Shown: one piece after another, positions 33,681 to 41,300 of the stretch
How the letters are laid out: every line of letters starts with the position of its first letter
Numbering within the stretch: the stretch's first letter is position 1
Source: Colias croceus
Taxonomy: Eukaryota; Arthropoda; Insecta; Lepidoptera; Pieridae
Assembly (NCBI RefSeq): GCF_905220415.1
Contig: NC_059539.1
Span: 10,354,001-10,418,000 of the forward strand
Length of the DNA: 64,000 nucleotides
Direction of reading: 5' to 3'
Program-made: the position numbers and the translations under genes
Notes under the pieces: model-generated
Databases searched by the model: none
What the model was told of the DNA's origin: nothing
What the model saw: only the letters and a program-made list of their open reading frames with translations

Positions 33681-36600
33681 CCCACTCCAGGGGGTCATTT
33701 GACTAAGTACGGCTTCGGTTCCAAAACATTATCTAGCACTCAAAAGTACTATTAAAAGCAATGCCGTCAAAAAATAATTGTTCTTTTAAATGTATACCAA
33801 TAATCATCTTAATTTCATCGAATTCTTGATATAAAGAGCTGTAAGGTCATTTGACCCTGTACGGGAACTTTTTTTTTAACATGATATTGTAAAATTCAAT
33901 TGTTGTATAGTATTGCCGTTCAAAAGAAACCGTTCTAAAAAAAGTTATAGAGAAATGCAAAAACAGAAATTTTGTAAAAGTTTAAACATCGTAGATTAAT
34001 GAAATATAATAGTTTTCTACACTTTATTCGTTGTTTTAAATAGTATTAACATAGATAAATTAGGAAAAAACGATGCCGTACATTTTTGTGCAGACCACAT
34101 CTTTTAGGCTGATGAAAGCGACGAAAGCTACAATTTTAAGGGTGCTTTATGGCCATTCGATACAGTACGGCATTAACATATTTTTACCCAACTACGGCAA
34201 AGCAAAAGGAGGGTTATGATTTTGACAGGTCATGTATGTATGTTCATCTATTCCCTCATTTTAACAATCTAAAATTTTGAACTCCCTCTTGACTACCTAT
34301 ACCTATTTTATTTTATGCTTTTGTGATGTGTTGTGTTGTCTATAACTAATATTTGTTCTTTGTCAGGTTATACAGCTCCATGTAAGAAGTCTATGAGTAA
34401 ATAAAAAGTAAATCATCTCAACCGTGATTTTTCCTCAGCACAGAGCACGCTTAACATGAGCATTAACTTAAACTGACCATCCGTTCAAAACCTGACATTG
34501 GCAGAATCCGTCCTCACTAGGATCGGGAGTTGCCATTTGAAAAAAAAAAAAAAAAAAAAAAGAAGAATCTATTCCCTCGTAACTTCTAAACTACTTATCA
34601 GAATTCGACAAATGACATATCATTAGAAGCGTCTGAATTGTTCACTGGATAACCAGCGACCAGCTAGCTAAAGGCTATATGGGGTTTCACAAAATCTAAT
34701 GTGGCGCCCTCTAGCGGACAAAACATACAGAGTAAAAAAATAAAGTTAAGATAAATATGCCGTGTTTGGTATCATTTGAAAGCGCTTTACTTGTACATTT
34801 TGAATATGTATATATTACTAGCATTTGCTTGTGACTTTACCTGTATTCATGGGCTGATTGCATATAATTCACATCTTTTCGTTCATAGCTTCTTTATTAG
34901 TTCATCAATTTAACGGAGTCCATTCCACCTGACTCCGACTTTCCAAGGTGATAATTAACCACCTCGAGCTTCTTAATATTAATGTATATTTATATTTTAT
35001 TATCAAAATATAAAGCAAACATTTCGTTATATGGATTTTTTCTTTTTCAGATTTTTCCCCTTTGAACCAACGAAAATGTACGGCACATGAAAAAATATTA
35101 TCTATGCATAAAATACTTTAAAAATAAATTTATTTCGTGTTGTGTCAAATGACCCCCTGGAGTGGGGAAAGAGAGGGGATTACAACTCTCGATTTTTTCC
35201 CCTTGTCCCCATGATTTTTGTACGGCGTTGCGGAATAATGGATTAAAAGCAGTATAGGCATAGTATGACACAGATGCCGTACATGGTCAAATGACCAAAT
35301 TTACCCCCGGTAACTCTCGGAAATTAAATAAAAATTCCGACTTTGTGGACCACCATTTTTGTACGGCACTGAGCGGTTTCTTATTATTTTTAATGGATCT
35401 ATCGATGGTTAAGAATGCCGTACATGGTCAAATGACCAAAATTTACCGAGTCTACCTGTACTTTTCAATACTCATCTGCACTCAGTTGGACAGCTTACAA
35501 GTGACGGCATAGTGATGAATCTTATTATTTTTTGCTCTGCTATCGTTCTAGATATGTCCCCTGGTGGTTCATTTGACCCATATTTTTTTCCTATGCGGGC
35601 TTGTAGTCTAGAATAGTGACTCACACAGACAAACGAAAAACAAAAGGATTACGTTTGTTTACGCATCGGGTCAATCTTGCGCAAACTTTCGAAAGTGAGT
35701 TTTCTTGCGGATATTAAGTTTTGTAGTCAGTAGTTAGATAATTTAATTTTTTAGATTTGGTTAGGTACCTTCCAGGCCAGAGCCAGGGTGGGGCAAGCGC
35801 CCCACCCTGCCCCACCGTGGCTACGCCCATGGCATTACCATATGTACCAGTTTAAAGAATAAGTGCTTTGTTCGAATTTTCGTAATACCGTTAACTACTA
35901 TTAAGTATTCTGTGGTAATACTAAAATATTCAAGGAGAGCTCCTTTTTATGATCTATTCGTAAAACTCATCTTGATAAAACTTTTCCAGGTTTTTCTGAA
36001 TCCGACAAGACCTGGCTCCCCACAGCGGACGGCTACGAGAACCGCAATGTAGACCATGAGCAGGCCGCTGTCAGGTCACACTACCACGTGTACAGGACGC
36101 TGGCTGGTCTGCGCAAGCGACCCGCGTTTCGACTGGGCCGACTTGAGTCTCTGGCGCTTAGTTCTGATGTGTTTGCGTTTAAGAGGTCTGTATGGAGATT
36201 GAATTAGCCAATAGGCGGTTCCTCACAGAGCGATCAATCAATTGTTGCGCGATGCAGCTCGTTCTAAGTGAAAAGGCTTGGCCGATTAAAATGCCAGCAC
36301 GTTTTTTTCCAGGGCCAAGCCAAGTCCACTGTGAAATAGCTGTTTCGCGTGGCTTAATAAAAGATTAAGGATATCAATGTGTATTTAGTGAAATAAACGA
36401 CATAGAAAAAAATATTTATATTGGAGTATATGAATTGAGGTCGCTCTAGCTATTTTTTATATTCCTTCACACAAAGCCTTATTACACCACTGAAAAGAAA
36501 ATTCTATATTATAAATGTTTGTTATAAATAGGTGGTATAACGACGACGCCTACGTAGTGGTAATGAATGTTGGCAGAAGTTACCAGGTGGTCAACTTGAC

Positions 36601-37402
36601 TGCGTTTGATTTGATCTTCGGCCAGCTAGAAGTTGAAGTCAGCAGCGTTCTCTCATCGAGGACTTATGGGTAAATTATGTGAACTCTGGAAGAATGTTCA
36701 TGCTTCTTTTCATAGATTTAGGTAGTATCAGGGAATGCTACTGCTAATGCTTATGCTAGGATATGAATAGGCTTTATTAGTGTTGCGTGTAAAGTTAAAA
36801 TGATTATGATTCATGAAATATTAAGGAATAATGTCTTTCCATATCTACAGTTATAGGTATCTATGTTTTCCTAAAGAAAATCATGCGACTTGCCGTCTTT
36901 TAAAAACACATAAGTATCTTATTTTTTATTCATAAAATAATAGGTTACTGAACTGAAACCAAATATAACATACTTAAACTAATATAATATAATCTATGGA
37001 ATCAAATTATAAACTGACCGACTCAATTTGACCTTAATCTTGTGCCTTAACATTTGATCTTACACGCAACAACAATTTAACAAAATGAAGTTTGTCTTTT
37101 GAGTTACTTAGCTCTGTCAATACAAATGAAAGAAACTTTCTAAAAGTTGGTTCGTGTCTTCTTAGTGTACATATTCTACCAGACGAGAGATTTTATTTTT
37201 TCTTCGTCTCCACCGAGAATCGAACCCAGGACTCATTTCATCTATCACTTGTTAACCACTGTATTAAGGAGGCGATCAAATAATATACTAATGAGTGTAT
37301 TATATGTTATTAATAAATGTAATTTGTTCTAGGGATAACGTTCAAGCAAATTATCTGGACCTAGCGGCAGATGAAGCACTGGTCTTGAGGATGCAGGTGT
37401 AA
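14459..37402 (+). CDS. Maltase-like GH13 protein 1, probable pseudoenzyme (12 exons, 583 aa)
   Basis: Coding exons: 14459-14465, 15837-15998, 16314-16493, 16890-17047, 18051-18176, 22954-23210, 24587-24785, 25773-25880, 26359-26509, 35990-36185, 36532-36669, 37333-37402. All introns are GT-AG and the frame is continuous. A signal peptide (M1 to about G19) is followed by the (beta/alpha)8 GH13 domain (DWWE, FMDSDGDGVGDINGI, DFVPNH at 123-128, QPDLNYRNP) and a beta-rich C-terminal domain. The acid/base Glu (LLTEAC, E302) and NHD (D368) are kept. The nucleophile motif, GFRVDA in gene 2, reads GMRISS, so nucleophile Asp is Ser228 (codon 23002-23004) while the preceding Arg226 remains. It should be secreted but unable to form the glycosyl-enzyme intermediate. 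The 7-nt first exon is inferred from the split ATG at 15837 and from gene 3. Introns 5 and 9 are filled by transposons. The intron between exons 6 and 7 is absent from genes 2 and 3. Confidence 0.9.
14489..14657 (-). repeat. Short interspersed repeat in gene 1 intron 1
   Basis: It starts actagctgtgcctcgcgg, just after the gene 1 exon 1 donor, and contains ggtcttagcgtgatgata and tttttcaaatcggaccagta. It is a close relative of 1975-2180. Confidence 0.7.
14658..15836 (+). other. Remainder of gene 1 intron 1
   Basis: AT-rich intron ending in the acceptor ttgaatatttatttcag at 15835-15836. An 84-codon ATG-initiated frame at 15004-15258 with one hydrophobic stretch lies inside. It is within the range expected by chance and is not called as a gene. 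Confidence 0.5.
19719..21776 (+). mobile_element. 5'-truncated Jockey-like retrotransposon nested in the CR1-like element
   Basis: A plus-strand insertion ending in poly(A) at 21752-21776, flanked by ACAC (19715-19718 and 21777-21780). The 5' end is truncated in the region preceding the RT. The 3' UTR contains cttaacatcaggtggccc just before the tail, a phrase common in lepidopteran Jockey elements. Confidence 0.8.
19725..21704 (+). pseudogene. Degraded Jockey-like reverse transcriptase
   Basis: The RT domain carries DIHKSTGPDGVSP, NYRPIAITSLLSKIMES, QYGFRSGRST, SLDVAKAFDRVWH, GVPQGCVLSP and the catalytic YADD, then the conserved tail KLWNDLPPAVFP. Two lesions are visible. A 19-bp tandem duplication (19982-20000 repeated at 20001-20019) shifts the frame. 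An in-frame TGA at 20511-20513 breaks YLTH/WAEAVES between the RT fingers and palm. The copy is dead. Confidence 0.85.
23211..23812 (+). other. Gene 1 intron 6, first part
   Basis: AT-rich intron sequence without recognisable features, leading to the GC-rich repeat at 23813. Confidence 0.5.
23813..23975. repeat. GC-rich structured short repeat, copy 1
   Basis: A 163-bp unit almost identical to 45788-45949. It opens aagctattgcatagc, and the inverted match gctatgcaatagctt lies at 23937-23951, so a 15-bp stem encloses about 100 bp of GC-rich sequence (gcgcggggaccgaatcg, ctccgacgggcggag). A 3' tail taccgcggcagtccccgag..gccacac follows. There is no coding potential. It may derive from a structured RNA or a MITE. 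Confidence 0.7.
24041..24082. repeat. Perfect 19-bp hairpin in gene 1 intron 6
   Basis: tttattgataagcttgtat (24041-24059) and its exact inverted copy (24064-24082) are separated by a 4-nt loop. It lies 65 bp after the GC-rich repeat. Confidence 0.8.
24786..25772 (+). other. Gene 1 intron 7, nothing recognised
   Basis: AT-rich intron without bounded repeats or ORFs. Confidence 0.5.
26510..27238 (+). other. Gene 1 intron 9, 5' part before the transposon nest
   Basis: AT-rich sequence with no recognised feature. Confidence 0.5.
27486..27732 (-). repeat. Short interspersed repeat, 'cccgtgggatttccggg' class
   Basis: Reads ttagctttccacccgcagc at the left and ends ttataataattattagtatgg. It contains cgggataaaacctatcc and gacagacagacagag. 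It is closest to the inverse of 44521-44735, and is inserted in the palindromic element 27239-28486. Confidence 0.8.
27740..27784. repeat. Perfect 19-bp hairpin
   Basis: aaataaatgcgttgtgatt (27740-27758) and its exact inverted copy (27766-27784) are separated by a 7-nt loop, directly beside the end of the short repeat. Confidence 0.8.
28184..28345. repeat. Perfect palindrome, two 65-bp arms
   Basis: 28184-28248 and 28281-28345 are exact inverted copies over all 65 bp, around a 32-bp spacer. The motif tccgtggacaaatccg inside the arms echoes tccgcggacaaatctgcg in the outer terminal repeats of the same element. Perfect identity suggests recent formation or gene conversion between the arms. Confidence 0.85.
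28995..29563. repeat. Foldback A, 'agggttcc' inverted-repeat element
   Basis: The left arm (about 28995-29225) and right arm (about 29375-29563) are inverted copies sharing ggatcactttgttgtccgtc, aaaaagatacagccgttt and ttttagggyttc ends. The right terminus gttccggttttt..ggaaccctaaaaa matches a very common lepidopteran inverted-repeat family. The left arm is more diverged. Confidence 0.7.
29803..30855. repeat. Foldback B, about 290-bp inverted arms
   Basis: Arms near 29805-30105 and 30560-30852 are about 80% alike by eye and inverted. Shared blocks include actatccactttag, attggattaatcaataaaat and ctctacaacttttgtt. The spacer holds a GC-rich island (ggcggccggcgctcggcggg, about 30140-30160). No ORF. 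Confidence 0.7.
31360..33674 (+). mobile_element. CR1/Jockey-group retrotransposon with (TATC)n tail, inserted in the left arm
   Basis: Flanked by TCTTTC (31354-31359 and 33675-33680). The site between cccctctctttc and cccactccag is uninterrupted in the right arm (about 35150-35180, inverted), which gives the empty-site sequence. The 3' tail is (tatc)n rather than poly(A). The 5' end is truncated. Confidence 0.85.
31361..33171 (+). pseudogene. Reverse transcriptase of nested CR1/Jockey-group element (5'-truncated)
   Basis: About 600 codons are open, from the truncation to the stop at 33169-33171. Motifs in order: ALVKPIPKKE, RPISILPCLSKVLEK, SGFRKNRST, LLDYSRAFDTLN, GVPQGSILGP, catalytic YADD, a thumb region, then KCWNNLPPPILNS near the C-terminus. 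The open frame continues upstream into the inverted repeat, but codons before 31361 belong to the target DNA. The endonuclease part is missing, so it cannot move on its own. Confidence 0.85.
34258..34566 (+). mobile_element. 309-bp poly(A) retroposed insert
   Basis: Flanked by a perfect 12-bp duplication ATCTATTCCCTC (34246-34257 and 34567-34578), with a run of 20 or more A at 34541-34561 next to the right copy. The body has no long ORF. It is a SINE, a short 5'-truncated LINE tail or a retroposed transcript. The sequence before the tail (ggatcgggagttgccatttg) looks like a retroelement 3' UTR. Confidence 0.8.
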
Positions 37403-37410
37403 TTGAGTTT

Positions 37411-37416
37411 AATAAA
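37411..37416 (+). terminator. Poly(A) signal of gene 1
   Basis: AATAAA, 8 bp after the gene 1 stop codon. No other good signal lies close by. Confidence 0.6.
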
Positions 37417-37467
37417 TAGTTATTTGCAGTATAATTTGTTTTATTCAAATATTAAACACCTACTCTA

Positions 37468-37565
37468 TAAACTTTTTTTTATTGTGAATAGGGAAGCGCT
37501 TGACAACAATCTCGCCTGATGTTAAGCTGAGATGTGGTCGAAGATTATGCACGAATCAGATGTGT
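37468..37565. repeat. Fragment of Jockey-type 3' UTR
   Basis: gggaagcgcttgacaacaatctcgcctgatgttaagc (split: gggaagcgcttgac, aacaatctcgcctgatgtta) followed by gagatgtggtcgaagat. This is a phrase found in many lepidopteran Jockey 3' regions. It is preceded by a poly(T)-like run. Confidence 0.5.
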
Positions 37566-38283
37566 CTAGTTAACAGGTTCAATTATCTACTCATAATAAT
37601 TTAAATTTTATCATTTGTTTATTTATTAGACTAACGGGGAAATCCATTACATAATTGAAATCGAAAATTGATAAGTTTCTGAAGTGTCTTTCTCTTTATC
37701 ATTTATTATCTATTATATGCATACTTAATGATCAGTTTGATTGATATTAGGTAGTTATAATAACTACCTACTTTTTACTAATAAGCTGCTAGACTCGGTA
37801 CCAGTCGATATATAATTTGAATAAAAAAATTTACCTAATCTAGACAGAGAAAAATCTAAAAAAGCTAAAATCTTTATAATCCATTTAACGGTTCTTGATT
37901 TACAAATGTAAATAACATGAATTGTTCTACAATTTGTATTGTAAAATGCATATAGAGTCACTCTGGAGTCTGGATATTACGCTAAGCCCTGCGAAAGAAG
38001 GCGGGCTAGGTTTTTCGATGTATGTAGAGGTATAATATGCAGCTGAAACCGCTCAAACTGAGGTGTCGATGTAACCATCAGAACTGTAATAGTGGCATAG
38101 GCTAGAAGAGTTTTTTATAATAATAATAAATCTTGTTAAGAAATCAAAACACCCATGCAAATGACTTTAAACAAGTTTGTTTGTTACACAATGCTATCAG
38201 GATTCTTCTCAATCTCAAGTAGCCAGATAAATACCGTTTATATTATCTAATCTTTAAGAGTTGACAAAGATAAATATTCATAG
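37566..38283. other. Gene 1-gene 2 spacer
   Basis: Under 1 kb separates the gene 1 stop from the gene 2 start. It is AT-rich with no other gene, and gene 2 regulatory sequence must lie here. Confidence 0.5.
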
Positions 38284-38290
38284 TATAAAT
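38284..38290 (+). promoter_or_regulatory. TATA box of maltase-like gene 2
   Basis: TATAAAT about 100 bp before the gene 2 ATG. The implied start near 38314-38320 gives a 5' UTR of about 70 nt. Confidence 0.5.
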
Positions 38291-38386
38291 TTGAAAAGAA
38301 TCTGCCATCGTCTTAACCACGGGGGGGCGTTGCATCGTGCACACAAATTTAAATATTATTTTGCATGCATTAAACAGAAATTAAAA

Positions 38387-41300
38387 ATGAAAGTGGCAAT
38401 AATTTTGTCACTTTTTATAGTGCTCTGTAGTGGGCATATAATAAAGCAAGAGGAGAGGGAGTTAGAATGGTGGGAGACGACAATTTTCTATCAAATATAC
38501 CCGCGTTCGTTTGTGGACAGCGACGGCGATGGAATCGGTGATCTAAAAGGTAAATACTTAATTATTTTATATAAAAAATTTAACCACCTTTAAATTATCA
38601 GAACCAAATTTAAAAGGGAAATAGTCTTTGGTTTATTTAGACAAATGAAATGTTATTTCTTGCCATCCTTCAGCTAAAGCAACTAAATTGGAGAAAGCAA
38701 TGTCTAGTATTTACTAAAAGGTATTGTTTAACCAGTTTCAGTTAGTTTCATGTTTCATTTCTATTCACAATAGGATCAGAAACAATATCACATGTCAAAC
38801 TAATTGAAGTAGGCTTTGAAATAAATTCTGACAAAATGTTTTGACTTTGGTTTACATTCGAATATTACATAACAATGTAGAACAAAACAATGTATTATTC
38901 AAACAAAATTACTTTTATTAAAATAATACAATACAAGAAGTACTTACTTTTTAAACCACGATATATAAGACTATGCTAATCCTATAAAGATTTATATTTG
39001 CTTGTTTGTACCACATGTGCTCTTAAAAGTTCGAAAACAATTTTTTCAAGTTTTTCCTAAGTGTCCTAGAGTATATTCTTTGTTATATTATGCATTTCAT
39101 GCCAGTTTAATAAAAAAAATTGACTACAGGTATAACATCAAAACTAGAATACATAAAAGAAATCGGTGCCGGTGCTATCTGGCTATCACCAATCTTCCAA
39201 TCACCGATGTATGACTTTGGTTACGATATTTCGGATTTCTACGCCATTCAGGATGAATACGGAACTATGGAGGACTTTGATGAACTACTCAATAGCGCTA
39301 ATGAACTGGGTATGTATTCAATATTAATTCTTACGATGTAAGTAAATAGGGTATAGTTTTGAATGACGAGATAGGTAATCCCAAATCATAGTTAAATAGG
39401 TAATCAATAGTAGTTCTTATGTATCAAATGATTAGGGTATAGATTAACACGACAAGAAAAGTAACATACATTATTGAAAAACATGTAAAGAAACAGCGCA
39501 GAGAACATTTCAAAAGATTTGATATTAGTAGTCAACAACTACCTAACTGCTTTAACTATTATATACATAATATATAGTAAAGCATTAGTATAACTTTGCA
39601 TATATTATTTGAAATCTTAATAATAATTATCTCTTGCTTATAAGGTACGTATCTCAAAAGAATAACTTCACCATAAACCTTTAAAATAATAAACACACCT
39701 TTAAAATAATAAAGTATTTGAAGGTGAAGGTTAAATGTATGTAGGTGTAAAAACTAACAATAACATGTCTCCCCACTAAAGAGATAAATATAATCTTTTA
39801 TATGATTCGGTATAAATCTGATAACAACAATTTGTATCTATACAAGTGGCTTAAGATGATTCGGAAAAGCTTTATTTTGTTTTAAAATATTATTTTGTTG
39901 CTATGCCCCTTATCTTTAGTGGATGCAATTTCTTGTAGTCTTAAAATGTTTGTTTATAGTAGAAAATTCATCATCATCACCATCATCAGCCCATTGTGTT
40001 CCCACTGCTGGGACACGGGTCTCCCGTAACGGATCAGAACGTAATCCACCACCCTGGCCAAGTGCGGGATAGCAGATGTTTCATGTCGTCGAACTTTTGA
40101 TTCTTCGACATGTCGATTCATTCGCGATGTTTCCCTTCACCGTCCAAGCAGAAAACTACAAAGATAGATTCATATATATGAAGAGATCTAGTTTGAATGC
40201 TAATTAATGGCACTATTATAATAGGTATCATCACATTACAAACATCTACATGTTGTTTTGAGAACATATTTATAGTTCTTTTGTTATCATAAGGAATAAC
40301 AACAAACAGAAACTATATTTTCATAATATTCACGTAAAGCCATTTTTATGTTATTGGAGAAATTCCTTTATATCCATTTACAAAATATTGTAACGGAATA
40401 TTTTTCCCTCTAGGTATAAAAATTGTATTGGACTTGGTGCCGAATCACACATCAAACGAAAGCGTCTGGTTCCAAGAGGCTTTGAATGGAAGTGAGAAAT
40501 ATTATAACTATTTTGTGTGGGAAGACGGCGTTATAGATGAGAATGGTGTAATGCAACCTCCTAATAACTGGGTAATTAGTATTTAAAATTATCTTATTTA
40601 TTACATACTATTAGTGCCGCGCGGCTTCTCACGTGATCGAATCCGCGGGAAAATTCATGTATATAGCTAATGTGTTATTCTGATGATGATAATATAAACT
40701 TTATAAATATATCAAATAAGTAAATCATTTATTTGCACCATTATATGTTACAAAAATTTAATGACCCAGGCTCCTAATATACTTAGTTGTAAACTGTTTT
40801 TCAGGAGCCTGTGTTCACACTAATTTATTATCACTGTTACAATGGCGTATACACGAATTTATTCAGCTTATTAGACATAATTTATTATAATATTATTGGT
40901 TAATTAGTTTTATTACTGCAAAGTTTCATCAAAATCCATCGAGTAGGTTTTTTTGTGAAAGAGTGACATTTATCACTTACATCCATCAATCCTAACAAAC
41001 TTTCAGATTTATAAAATTGTAGAATATAATATATCGTATCGCCAAACTTGATATTTTATTTCCAAGCCACCGGCAACGTTAGTAACTGTAGAGTGTAGGT
41101 TAAAATCGAGGAAGTAAAATTTTCAGAGCGACGCGATTCACTCATTCATAAAGAATATATTTTGTGTGCGATTTTTAGTAAAATTCACGGTGCCAATTTT
41201 TAGTATGTTTTTATTTTAGTTTTGGATATTTCATAAAAAAGAATATCGCATACCGTTACGGCAAAATCAATCTAATGGAGTATTAGTTTGTATCATATTG

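Larger units (their letters stand above)
30916..35610. mobile_element. Element with about 468-bp terminal inverted repeats and many GTACGGC motifs
   Basis: The left arm is 30916-31359 plus 33681-33703, interrupted by a retrotransposon. The right arm is 35142-35610. The arms are nearly identical, and the outer ends read TAGACTACAAGCCCGCATAG. Without insertions the element is about 2.1-2.4 kb. It contains at least 12 copies of the 8-10 bp motif TGCCGTACA/TGTACGGCA, several joined to the dyad GGTCATTTGACC. Dense subterminal motifs of this kind usually bind a transposase. No transposase gene was found. Flanking GAA on both sides could be a 3-bp target duplication. Confidence 0.7.
28903..35831. 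mobile_element. hAT-like outer element carrying a nest of other elements
   Basis: The ends are CATGGGCGTAGC at 28903 and its inverted copy GCTACGCCCATG ending at 35831. Both ends have a gggtggggca block just inside. The flanks CCATTACC (28895-28902) and GCATTACC (35832-35839) match at 7 of 8 bases, as expected for an 8-bp hAT duplication. No transposase remains. Contents in order: foldback A (28995-29563), foldback B (29803-30855), long-TIR element (30916-35610). Confidence 0.6.

Noticed and set aside
33304..33702. 132-codon hydrophobic frame
   Set aside because: It is the T-rich 3' UTR and (TATC)n tail of the nested retrotransposon running into the inverted repeat.
14459..37402. Calling gene 1 a pseudogene because of the lost nucleophile
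   Set aside because: All 12 exons are open, with intact splice sites, conserved exon lengths, a signal peptide and promoter/poly(A) signals. Loss of activity is not loss of the gene.
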